Shown: one piece after another, positions 42,584-50,648 of the stretch
How the letters are laid out: each line of letters opens with the position of its first letter
How positions within the stretch are numbered: position 1 is the first letter of the stretch
Assembly: GCF_040096055.1 (NCBI RefSeq)
Contig: NZ_JBBMFK010000004.1
Coordinates: forward strand, 62,001 to 126,000
Source of the DNA: Pseudoflavonifractor intestinihominis
GTDB taxonomy: Bacteria > Bacillota > Clostridia > Oscillospirales > Oscillospiraceae
Length of the DNA stretch: 64,000 nt
Direction of reading: 5' to 3'
Translations under genes and position numbers: made by a program
Notes under the pieces: generated by a model
The model's database searches: none
What the model was told of the DNA's origin: nothing
Seen by the model: the letters and a program-made list of their open reading frames with translations, nothing else

Positions 42584-43818
42584 CAGCGCGTTCTCTGACT
42601 GCGCCGGCCCAGGGCCAGCGCGGCGGCGGCCAGCACGGTGGCGGCGACGCCCAGCGTCAGACAGCACAGCAGCATCAGGTTGGCCCCGCCCATGGGCAGG
42701 GAGGCCCCCGCGTCCAGGGCCAAGCCGCTGATATAGCTGCCCAGCATGCCGCCCATGCCGTTGGAGGCTACCATCATCACCGTCTGGCCCCGTACCCGGT
42801 CGGCCTCGGGCACCGACTCGTTGACAAAGTACACCGACGCCGGGGTGAACAGGCCGTACCCCAGCATCTGGAGGGGCTGGGCCAGGAACACGGTGGCCAG
42901 GTTGAAGGAAAGCAGCAGGGCCACCGCCTTCAGGGCGGTGAAGAGCATGCTGATGAGGATGAGGCGCCCGCTGCCCAGGCGGTGGAGCATGCGCTGGAAG
43001 AAGAAGGCGGTGGGCAGCTCAAAGCCGCCCATGATAAACAGCGCCACGCCCAGGTCGGCGCTGTTGCCGCCCCGGCTCTCCACCACGTTGACCAGGAAGT
43101 TGGACATGGGCAGGCAGGCGGTGAGGCCCAGCAGGATGGCCACCAGCATGAGGGTGAAGGGGGGATTGCTCTTCAGCAGGTACCACACCGAGTGGGGCTG
43201 CTCCGCCGGCGGCGCGTCCGCTGCCGCAGGCGCGGCGCGGAAGGTGGGGTAGGAGATGGTCAGGGCGATGACCGCCGCCACCAGCACCGTGTGGGTGATG
43301 AGGGTGCTCTCCACGCCCATGGACTGGGTCTGGAGGCCCAGGAGCACGCACACCACCGCGTAGGCCATGGAGCCGATGCCCCGGCCCAGGCTGTACCGGA
43401 TGGGCATGCCCGCGTTGATGAACTGGATGGCCATGGCGTCCATCAGGGGGTAGGCGGAGATCTCAAAGCCGCCCAGGATGATGAGGACCAGGGCGGTGCC
43501 TGCCATGCCCATGGGGCACAGGAGGAACACCAGGGAGGCGGCCAGAGACAGGGCCAGGGACAGGGAGACGATGACCTTCAGGGGGATCTCCGGGTGCCGG
43601 TCGGCAAAGCCGCCCAGCAGGGGCTGGCAGATGATGCCCGCCAGGCAGCGGATGGCAATGAGCAGGCCGATCTGGCTGTTGGAGAAGCCCCGGTCCCCCA
43701 GCAGGGCGGCCAGATAGGCGCAGATGGCGGCAAACATGGCCCAGTAGCCGATCTGCATGACGATATAGTGCAGGTCCAGCCTGCGGAGGGAGGGCTGTGT
43801 GGCGTTCAATCCGTTCAC
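42583..43818 (-). CDS. MFS transporter, 3-phenylpropionate/nucleoside transporter-like
   Basis: The 411-residue protein has 12 membrane helices with a charged central loop near residue 200 and the MFS_1-like GFADRHPEIPLK loop 2-3 motif. It is the last gene of the minus-strand O-acylation operon, 4 bp from the AlgX/J-like gene. It may move an intermediate, or just be co-transcribed. Confidence 0.85.
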   Translation of the reverse strand: MNGLNATQPSLRRLDLHYIVMQIGYWAMFAAICAYLAALLGDRGFSNSQIGLLIAIRCLAGIICQPLLGGFADRHPEIPLKVIVSLSLALSLAASLVFLLCPMGMAGTALVLIILGGFEISAYPLMDAMAIQFINAGMPIRYSLGRGIGSMAYAVVCVLLGLQTQSMGVESTLITHTVLVAAVIALTISYPTFRAAPAAADAPPAEQPHSVWYLLKSNPPFTLMLVAILLGLTACLPMSNFLVNVVESRGGNSADLGVALFIMGGFELPTAFFFQRMLHRLGSGRLILISMLFTALKAVALLLSFNLATVFLAQPLQMLGYGLFTPASVYFVNESVPEADRVRGQTVMMVASNGMGGMLGSYISGLALDAGASLPMGGANLMLLCCLTLGVAATVLAAAALALGRRSQRTR

Positions 43819-43822
43819 CTCG

Positions 43823-45058
43823 TCAATAGCGGAATTCCGGCTTTGCGTCGGCGCCGAAGAACTGGAACAGCTCGGGCAGGCGGGTGGAGCTGGTACAGTA
43901 CATGACTACCACCATGTCCGGGTCCAGCCAGTCCATGTAGTCCATCAGGTTTTCCTTGAAGTAGCGCAGGTCGATGGTGATGAGCTCCGAGCAGTCCAGG
44001 GCCAGGAAGGGGGCCAGGATGCAGGAGTAGGAGTCCCGCACCAGCAGCACCCGGGGACCGTCCGGGTTCAGGTGGTTGGTCATGCGGGCCAGGTTGTAGT
44101 CGCCGCCGGCGTAGAGGGTGTAGGGGTTGCCGTTGAAGTAGTCGATCTCCTCCACCCGCTCCGGGAACAGCAGGGACTCCTCAAAGGGACCGGTGCGCTC
44201 AATGGCGTTGAGGGGCACCGAGTAGGTGAAGTCGGTCTCAAAGTTGGGCTTCCACAGGTTGATGCTGTCCACGCCGGTGTACAGCGTGCCCACCCGCTTG
44301 CCCTGGCTGCCCAGGAAGGAGTCCTCATAGGTGATCTTGGTGTAGCTGTCCGGGTCGGTGTGGGCCGGGTCCACCTCATAGCCCAGGATCTCCGACAGCC
44401 GCTCCGTCACCGCCTGGTAGCCCACAAAGCCGCCCTCCGGGGTCCAGTGGTGGTCGGTGCGGAAGTAGAAGCGGGGGGCGTCGGGCTCCTGGGCCGCCTC
44501 CTCCAGCACGGGCCGCAGGTCCAGGGTGTCCACGTCCAGCTCATCCAGAGAGGCCAGAAGCCGGTCGGTGTTGTCGTGGCCGTAGTCTGTGACGCCCTCG
44601 GGCAGCTCGTCGCCGCTCTGGCTCACCTTCTGGGGGGCCTGGACGTAGAGCAGGGGGATGTCCTTCTCGGCCAGCTGGTCCCGGAACTCGGCCAGGGCCT
44701 GGGCGTAGGGCTGGGTGTCGGTGGGGCCGCCGTACAGGTTCTCAAAGGCCAGGTCCCCGTCCTTCAGCTTGATGACGGTGTAGTCCGCCTCCACGTCCTC
44801 CACCACCCGGCGGCCCATGAGCCGCTGGATGCCGCCGTAGAGCTGGATGAAGTAGTGGTCCTCGTCCAGGTCCTGGTTCAGGGCGTTCTCCGCGCCGGAG
44901 AGGAAGGTGGGCAGGTAGGAGAAGTCCCGCCGCAGCTTGCCGAACTCGGCCCGCAGGTTGCCGCTGCCGCTGAAGAAGGCGGTCACGGCCACCACCAGTC
45001 CGGCGGCGATGCCCAGCAGGAAGAGGACGGCGGTGAGATTGCGTTTCAGTTTGCTCAT
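43823..45058 (-). CDS. AlgX/AlgJ-like SGNH-fold cell-surface acyltransferase/esterase
   Basis: The 411-residue protein has an N-terminal membrane anchor (about 8-30) and an extracellular domain with TDHHWTPEGG near residue 200 and RDSYSCILAPFL near 342, the Asp-His and Ser motifs of the DHHW/AlgX family. Such proteins accept acetyl groups from an MBOAT partner and place them on polysaccharide. The MBOAT gene is just upstream. Confidence 0.88.
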   Translation of the reverse strand: MSKLKRNLTAVLFLLGIAAGLVVAVTAFFSGSGNLRAEFGKLRRDFSYLPTFLSGAENALNQDLDEDHYFIQLYGGIQRLMGRRVVEDVEADYTVIKLKDGDLAFENLYGGPTDTQPYAQALAEFRDQLAEKDIPLLYVQAPQKVSQSGDELPEGVTDYGHDNTDRLLASLDELDVDTLDLRPVLEEAAQEPDAPRFYFRTDHHWTPEGGFVGYQAVTERLSEILGYEVDPAHTDPDSYTKITYEDSFLGSQGKRVGTLYTGVDSINLWKPNFETDFTYSVPLNAIERTGPFEESLLFPERVEEIDYFNGNPYTLYAGGDYNLARMTNHLNPDGPRVLLVRDSYSCILAPFLALDCSELITIDLRYFKENLMDYMDWLDPDMVVVMYCTSSTRLPELFQFFGADAKPEFRY

Positions 45059-45070
45059 GGTGCGTCCTCC

Positions 45071-46489
45071 TTAGAAATTAAAGTAGATGAAGGGGTTGTA
45101 GGTGCCCTTGATGGTGAAGCACACGGCCACCACAAAGACCGCCAGCAGGGCCAGGGTGGACAGGCAGTCCCACACCGGCAGCAGCTTGCCGTTTGCTGTG
45201 ACGGTCAGCTTTTTCCGAATCCAGGTGGCGGTGGGGGCGGCGCAGAGCACGGCGCCCAGCAGGATGACCCAGTACTCCCGCAGGTAGAGGGCCGCCTGAC
45301 TGCTCCACACCGGCATGGAGCCGATATGGAACAGGGAGAGGAAGTAGGAACCGGCGGCGGACAGGGAGTCGGACCGGAACACCACGCAGGTGAGCACAAA
45401 GGCCGCCTGGGTGTAGAACCAGCCGATGGCCTTGGGCCAGCCCTTGCCCATGCCGCCGTACTTCTCCAGCATGAGCAGCGCGTAATTCATCAGGCCCCAG
45501 ACCACATAGGTCCAGTTGGCGCCGTGCCAGATGCCGGTGAGGAGCCACACCACAAAGATGTTGCGTACCACCTTCCACTTCTTGTCCACCCGGCTGCCGC
45601 CCAGGGGGAAGTAGACGTAGTCCCGGAACCAGGAGGTGAGGGAGATGTGCCACCGGCGCCAGAACTCGGTGACCGAGGTGGAGATGTAGGGGTAGTCGAA
45701 GTTCTCCAGGAAGTGGAAGCCGAACATGCGGCCCAGGCCGATGGCCATGTCGGAGTAGCCGCCGAAGTCGTAGTAGAGCTGGAGGATGTAGCATACGGCG
45801 CCCAGCCAGGCGAAGGCCACCGACTGGGGCTGGCCGTGGTTGAAGGCGGCGTCGGCCACAACGGCCAGCTGGTTGGACAGGATGACCTTCTTCCCCAGGC
45901 CCACAAGGAAGCGCTGGACACCGGCGGTGAAGTCGTCCCAGTTCTCCCGGCGGTGGAGGATCTCCTCGGCCACCGTCTCGTACTTCACGATGGGACCGGC
46001 GATGAGCTGGGGGAAGAAGGAGATGTACAGCCCCACGTTGAGCAGGCTCTTCTGGGCCTGTCCCCGGCCCCGGGCCACGTCCAGCACATAGCTCATGGCC
46101 TGGAAGGTGAAGAAGGAGATGCCGATGGGCAGGTTGATGACGGGTACCGTCAGCTGGAAGCCCAGCAGGTTCAGGTTGGTGAGGACAAAGGTCAGGTATT
46201 TGAAGATGAACAGGATGGACAGGTTGCAGATCACTGCGATGGTGACCGGGAGCCGCAGGCTGCGGCCGTGGTTCTTCCAGGCGGCAACCCACAGGCCGAA
46301 CAGGTAGTTGGCCATAATGGAGCCCATCATCACCACGACGAACCAGGGCTCACCCCAGGCATAGAAGAACAGGGAGGCCAGGGTCAGGAAGATGTTCTGT
46401 CCCTGCCGCCACTTGCGCAGGGGGAGGTAGTACACCAGAAGCACCACCGGCAGGAACAGAAACAGGAACACAGAGCTGGAAAAAAGCAT
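45071..46489 (-). CDS. MBOAT family O-acyltransferase
   Basis: The 472-residue membrane protein has about 11 helices, the FPQLIAGPIVKY segment, WRRWHISLTSWFRDYVYFPLG near residue 290 and the catalytic His in GIWHGANWTYVVWG near 335. It resembles AlgI/DltB-type enzymes that move acyl groups across the membrane. The ATG at 46489 has an AAGGAG site. Works with the AlgX/J-like protein downstream. Confidence 0.93.
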   Translation of the reverse strand: MLFSSSVFLFLFLPVVLLVYYLPLRKWRQGQNIFLTLASLFFYAWGEPWFVVVMMGSIMANYLFGLWVAAWKNHGRSLRLPVTIAVICNLSILFIFKYLTFVLTNLNLLGFQLTVPVINLPIGISFFTFQAMSYVLDVARGRGQAQKSLLNVGLYISFFPQLIAGPIVKYETVAEEILHRRENWDDFTAGVQRFLVGLGKKVILSNQLAVVADAAFNHGQPQSVAFAWLGAVCYILQLYYDFGGYSDMAIGLGRMFGFHFLENFDYPYISTSVTEFWRRWHISLTSWFRDYVYFPLGGSRVDKKWKVVRNIFVVWLLTGIWHGANWTYVVWGLMNYALLMLEKYGGMGKGWPKAIGWFYTQAAFVLTCVVFRSDSLSAAGSYFLSLFHIGSMPVWSSQAALYLREYWVILLGAVLCAAPTATWIRKKLTVTANGKLLPVWDCLSTLALLAVFVVAVCFTIKGTYNPFIYFNF

Positions 46490-46520
46490 GGGTCGAACTC
46501 CTTCGTGAAGATTGGGGCCG

Positions 46521-47585
46521 TCAGGTGAGATAGCGGCCCGCAAAAGGGATCTTGCTGATGAGCCAGGCCGCCGCCGCCGAGGGGATCAATACCAGGGCGG
46601 TGACGGCGGGCACCGCCAGCACCGGCGGCAGGGGCAGCCGGGTAATGCCGAAGTGGCGGTAGACGATGAGGAACAGGTCGTGGACCAGGTAGACGCCGAA
46701 GGTGATTTTGACCAGACCGGACAGGCTCTGCCGCCGGGAGCCCTCGTCGCTCACCCCCAGCAGGTACCGGAACAGCACGAACACCGCCACCGCCATGGCC
46801 GCCACATTGGGGGTCATGTAGTCGTAGAGGGCGCCGGACAGGGCGCCGCTCCGGAGGGAGAGCACCCGGGTACCCCAGATGGTGGCCGCCGCTCCGCCGA
46901 TGCCCAGCAGGTAGATGATGATCTCCGCCACCCGGCCCAGGGGGAAGGTCTTCAGGTAGTACCCCGCCACGTAGTACCCCACATAGCCCATGACCATGTG
47001 CAGATTGAGCCGGGAGAGGTAGGTGGAGACGGTCTGGCTGGGCCGGAGCTGGAGCAGGGTGGGCAGCAGGTAGGCCACCACGAAGCACAGCAGGAAGAAG
47101 TAGTGGAAGTCCTTCCGGGAGGCCCCCTGGACAAAGGCCCGGAGGATGGGGGTCACCAGGTAGAGGCCCAGGATCACATAGAGGAACCACAGGTGGTAGT
47201 GGGTGGTGCCCAGCAGGGCGGTGTACAGAGCGGAGCGGACGCTCTCCCAGGTGAAGGCGCCGCCCACCCGGCCGAAGTCCACGATGGCGTACACCGCGCC
47301 CCACACCACCAGGGCCACGAAAATGCGCAGGATATGGTGGAAGAACAGCCTGGGCAGGGTCAGGCTCTTCTTGGGGTCCAGCAGGAACATGCCGGAGAGC
47401 ATGACGAACACGGGCACGCACCAGCGCACCAGACTGTCGTATACATTATATATATCCCACGCGCCGCTGCCCACGGGCACGTCGTAGATCCACAGGCTCA
47501 CCACATGGATGACCGCCACCGCCGCGATGGAGAGCACCCGCAGCAGGTCGGCGTAGGCCAGGCGGCCGTCAGAGGTCCTGGCCAT
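46521..47585 (-). CDS. acyltransferase 3 (AT3/OafA-like) family membrane protein
   Basis: The 354-residue protein has about 10 helices and the N-terminal YADLLRVLSIAAVAVIHVVS segment with Arg and the likely catalytic His of the AT3 family. These enzymes O-acetylate surface sugars. It is 3 bp after the VOC gene and 31 bp before the MBOAT gene. Confidence 0.88.
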   Translation of the reverse strand: MARTSDGRLAYADLLRVLSIAAVAVIHVVSLWIYDVPVGSGAWDIYNVYDSLVRWCVPVFVMLSGMFLLDPKKSLTLPRLFFHHILRIFVALVVWGAVYAIVDFGRVGGAFTWESVRSALYTALLGTTHYHLWFLYVILGLYLVTPILRAFVQGASRKDFHYFFLLCFVVAYLLPTLLQLRPSQTVSTYLSRLNLHMVMGYVGYYVAGYYLKTFPLGRVAEIIIYLLGIGGAAATIWGTRVLSLRSGALSGALYDYMTPNVAAMAVAVFVLFRYLLGVSDEGSRRQSLSGLVKITFGVYLVHDLFLIVYRHFGITRLPLPPVLAVPAVTALVLIPSAAAAWLISKIPFAGRYLT

Positions 47586-47588
47586 GGG

Positions 47589-47957
47589 TCACCCCTTGGC
47601 GGGGACGATCTCGATCCAGTAGCCGTCCGGGTCCTCGATGAAGTAGATGCCCATGGCCGGGTTCTCGAAGCAGACGCAGCCCATATCCTTGTGGCGGCGG
47701 TAGAGCTCGTCGTAGCGGTCGGTGACAAAGGCCAGGTGGAACTCGCACTCCCCCAGGTCGTAGGGCTCAGTGCGGTCCTTCAGCCAGGTCAGCTCCAGCT
47801 CAAAGCCGGTCTCCCCGTCTCCCAGGTACACCAGCTTGAAGGAGCCGTCCGCCGCCTCCTTGGTGCGCACCGGGGAGAGCTCCAGGGCGTCCCGGTAGAA
47901 GGCCAGGGACTTGTCCAGGTCCAGAACGTTGAAATTAAAGTGTGCAAAGCGCAGCAT
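47589..47957 (-). CDS. VOC/glyoxalase I-like protein
   Basis: The 122-residue protein has two beta-alpha-beta-beta-beta modules: FAHFNFNVLDLDKSLAFY at the start and CEFHLAFVTDRYDEL, then GIYFIEDPDGYWIEIVP. The metal ligands (His, Glu, His, Glu) of lactoylglutathione lyase are in place. The link to the O-acylation genes that follow is unclear. Confidence 0.88.
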   Translation of the reverse strand: MLRFAHFNFNVLDLDKSLAFYRDALELSPVRTKEAADGSFKLVYLGDGETGFELELTWLKDRTEPYDLGECEFHLAFVTDRYDELYRRHKDMGCVCFENPAMGIYFIEDPDGYWIEIVPAKG

Positions 47958-48309
47958 ATGGTTCACCTCATTGAAAAGATGCGGCAGGATGGGTGCCGAA
48001 AACAACGGAAAGCATTATATCACATGATCTGGAAGTTGAACAGGGCGGGGGCGGAAAAACAGGGGGCGGAAAATTTACCGCCGGTCAGAAAATGTCGAAT
48101 CAGACGGTAACGCGAAAATAAAAAAACGGGCGTAAATGTGGAAAAAGTAACGAGCTTTCTCTCCTTTGGCGGAAAGGAGACATAAAACAGGAAAATTGGT
48201 CGCTGGTTCCTGTTTACAAAAGTAATCGAACATACGTTTCTTGTGCGGAAATCACTTGTTTTCACACGAAAATACCGGGGTTGGGAGGGAAAAAAGAGTT
48301 AAAAAAGGG

Positions 48310-48338
48310 TTGCATTTTGGTTACATAACAATTATACT
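48310..48338 (+). promoter_or_regulatory. promoter of the dcw cluster
   Basis: TTGCAT (48310-48315), a 17-base spacer and TATACT (48333-48338), about 73 bp before mraZ. Confidence 0.8.
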
Positions 48339-48350
48339 AAAAACACTGGT

Positions 48351-48395
48351 GGGGGAAAATGGAGCCTGCCATTGCCCAGAGGGGGGAAAGTGGAG
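48351..48395 (+). promoter_or_regulatory. MraZ-box-like direct repeats
   Basis: GGGGGAAAATGGAG (48351-48364) and GGGGGAAAGTGGAG (48382-48395) differ in one base and are 31 bp apart, just after the promoter. MraZ binds short G-rich direct repeats in this position in other bacteria, so autoregulation is likely. Confidence 0.65.
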
Positions 48396-48410
48396 GAGAG
48401 GTGAAGGGGA

Positions 48411-48833
48411 ATGATGAGCGCCACCGGCACGTACGAGCACAGCCTCGATGCCAAAGGCCGCCTGTTCATTCCCGCCCAGCTCCGCCGTGAGCTGGGGGAC
48501 ACCCTCTACGTCACCATGGGTATTGACGGCTGCCTGGCCGTCTATCCCCAGGAGACCTGGGACACCTTTACCGCCAAATTCGCCGCCCTGCCCATGACGG
48601 AGTCGGTGGCCATGCGCCCCCTGTTCGCCAACGCCGCCAAGTGCGAGCCGGACAGCCAGGGCCGGATCGTCATCCCGGCCATGCTGCGGAAGTTCGCTGG
48701 ACTGGAGAAGGACGCGGTCATCACCGGCGTCCACAACCGGGCGGAGATCTGGAGCGCCGAGCGCTGGCAGGAGAAACAGGAGGAGATCACCCCCGAGAAG
48801 ATGAACGCCATCCTCAAGGGGCTGGGGCTGTAA
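48411..48833 (+). CDS. mraZ: transcriptional regulator MraZ
   Basis: The 140-residue protein has two SpoVT-AbrB-type repeats with the DAKGRLFIPAQLR and DSQGRIVIPAMLR motifs. MraZ forms rings and controls the dcw operon. ATG codons at 48411 and 48414 are both possible. Confidence 0.95.
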   Translation: MMSATGTYEHSLDAKGRLFIPAQLRRELGDTLYVTMGIDGCLAVYPQETWDTFTAKFAALPMTESVAMRPLFANAAKCEPDSQGRIVIPAMLRKFAGLEKDAVITGVHNRAEIWSAERWQEKQEEITPEKMNAILKGLGL

Positions 48834-48834
48834 T

Positions 48835-49776
48835 ATGAGTGAGATGGAATTTTCCCACAAGCCGGTGCTGCTCCAGGAGTGCATCGACGGATTGAATATC
48901 GACCCGGCGGGCGTCTATGTGGACGCCACCCTGGGCCGGGCGGGCCACTCCCGGGAGATCGCCCGGCGGCTCACCACCGGCCGGCTCATCTGCATCGACC
49001 GGGACCAGGCCGCCCTGGACGCGGCACCCGGGCGGCTGGAGGGCCTGATGGACCGGGTGACTCTGGTCCACGGCAACTTTGGCGACCTGGCGGACATTCT
49101 GGACCGGCTGAAGCTGGACAACCTGAGCGGCGTGCTGGCCGACCTGGGCGTGTCCTCCCCCCAGCTGGACGACGCCAGCAGGGGCTTCTCCTATATGGCT
49201 GACGCCCCGTTGGACATGCGGATGGACCAGTCCGAGGCGCTTACTGCCAGAACGGTGGTCAACGAGTGGCCCCAGGAGGAGCTCCGGCGGATCCTGTTCC
49301 AGTTTGGCGAGGAGCGGTATGCCCCCGCCATTGCCGCGGCCATTGTCCGCGCCCGGGAGAAGGCCCCCATTGAGACCACCCTTCAGCTGGTGGACATCAT
49401 CCGCTCGGCCATGCCTGCCCACGCCCTGCGGGAGAAGCAGCACCCGGCCAAGCGGTCCTTCCAGGCCATCCGCATCGCGGTCAACGACGAGCTCTCCGCG
49501 GTGGACAGGCTGATCCAGGCGGCTGTGCCCGCGCTGGCGCCCGGCGGACGGCTGGCCATCATCTCCTTCCACTCGCTGGAGGATCGGATCGTGAAAAACG
49601 CCTTCGCCGCCTTTGCCAAGGGCTGCACCTGTCCCCCGGACTTCCCGGTGTGTGTGTGCGGGAAGAAGCCGGTCATCCGGCTGGTGAATAAAAAGCCCAT
49701 CGTGTCCGGCGAGGAAGAACTGAATGAGAACGCCCGCGCCCGCAGCGCCAAGCTGCGGATTGCGGAGAAACTGTAA
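48835..49776 (+). CDS. rsmH: 16S rRNA m4C1402 methyltransferase RsmH
   Basis: The 313-residue SAM enzyme begins FSHKPVLLQECIDGL and has YVDATLGRAGHSREI as the SAM loop, LADLGVSSPQLDD and ISFHSLEDRIVKN near the C terminus. The usual GTxGxGGH loop is ATLGRAGH here. It follows mraZ by 1 bp, the conserved order. Confidence 0.95.
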   Translation: MSEMEFSHKPVLLQECIDGLNIDPAGVYVDATLGRAGHSREIARRLTTGRLICIDRDQAALDAAPGRLEGLMDRVTLVHGNFGDLADILDRLKLDNLSGVLADLGVSSPQLDDASRGFSYMADAPLDMRMDQSEALTARTVVNEWPQEELRRILFQFGEERYAPAIAAAIVRAREKAPIETTLQLVDIIRSAMPAHALREKQHPAKRSFQAIRIAVNDELSAVDRLIQAAVPALAPGGRLAIISFHSLEDRIVKNAFAAFAKGCTCPPDFPVCVCGKKPVIRLVNKKPIVSGEEELNENARARSAKLRIAEKL

Positions 49777-49835
49777 ATGAGAGAAAAGGGAACACCTTCC
49801 CCAATGCATCTGCAAAAGAATGGAGTGGACGCCCC

Positions 49836-50408
49836 ATGGCAACTGCCGCAGCCCGAAGAAGACGATATAACACGCCCCGCGCCACCTATGACAGCGTGGC
49901 CTACGACCTGAGCTACACCGATACGGCTGCCCGGCCCCTCCGGGGCGGAGAGCAGACCGGGACCCGCCCCCTGGTCCGGCCCAGAGAGCGGGCGGCAGTC
50001 CGGCCCAAAGCCCGGGTGCGGGAGGCGGGGGCCGTCTCCCCCTTCGCGGTGGTGGGCTTCCTGGCCATCGGCGTGTTTGCCGTGCTGGTGCTGTTCAGCT
50101 CCATCCAGCTCACCACCCTGTCCGACGATATCGCCAGCCTGAAGAGCGACCTGTCCGAGCTGGAGGAGCAGGAGAGCTACCTGCGCACCCAGTACGAGCT
50201 GGCCTTTGACCTGGCCAGCATCGAGACCGCGGTGACGTCCGACGGCACCATGGTCAAGCCTCAGGCGGGGCAGATCCTCTACCTGGACCTGTCCGAGCCG
50301 GACAGCGTGGTGCTGTTCAACGACGAGGAGACCCCGGTCCAGGGCCTGAACGGCGCCCTCCAGGGCATCCAGAACATCCTGGGCAATGTGGTGGAATATT
50401 TCAAGTGA
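49836..50408 (+). CDS. ftsL: FtsL-like division protein
   Basis: The 190-residue bitopic protein has a basic N terminus, one membrane helix (about 69-92) and a coiled coil (about 93-125), the FtsL plan, in the position where ftsL lies in dcw clusters. It is longer than most FtsL proteins, with a 65-residue C-terminal extension. Sequence conservation in this family is low, so the call rests on topology and place. Confidence 0.8.
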   Translation: MATAAARRRRYNTPRATYDSVAYDLSYTDTAARPLRGGEQTGTRPLVRPRERAAVRPKARVREAGAVSPFAVVGFLAIGVFAVLVLFSSIQLTTLSDDIASLKSDLSELEEQESYLRTQYELAFDLASIETAVTSDGTMVKPQAGQILYLDLSEPDSVVLFNDEETPVQGLNGALQGIQNILGNVVEYFK

Positions 50409-50473
50409 GCCACCCCATATAGTTTTGTAAGACCCGAAAAGAGAAAAAGGGTTGCACCCGCAGCCCACACAGA

Positions 50474-50508
50474 GAGGGCGTAAGAAAATAAAATTTTCTT
50501 ACGCCCTC
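50474..50508 (+). other. 16-bp perfect hairpin between ftsL and the PBP gene
   Basis: GAGGGCGTAAGAAAAT pairs exactly with 50493-50508 across an AAA loop. No T tract follows, so it is more likely an RNA processing or stability element than a terminator, or a partial attenuator inside the dcw transcript. Confidence 0.85.
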
Positions 50509-50648
50509 CATATTTCAGTGGGGAAAGAGCGACGGAAGTGAAAACCGTTGAGCAGGGAGCACAGGGGCGGCCGCTCAGCCGTCCCCGGACGCCCGGCCTC
50601 ATAGAGAGAAAACAGTCAGCGCGTTTTTACAGGCACAGAGGTGATCGC

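Larger units (their letters stand above)
48014..48410. other. intergenic region before the dcw cluster
   Basis: A minus-strand TATAAT (48019-48014) could be the -10 box of the VOC operon, with only a weak -35 (TGTTCA). The rest is AT-rich up to the mraZ promoter. A minus-strand open frame at 48020-48265 has no ribosome site. Confidence 0.5.

Noticed and set aside
48020..48265. Minus-strand 81-codon open frame before mraZ
   Set aside because: No ribosome site, no recognisable domain, and it lies in AT-rich intergenic DNA.
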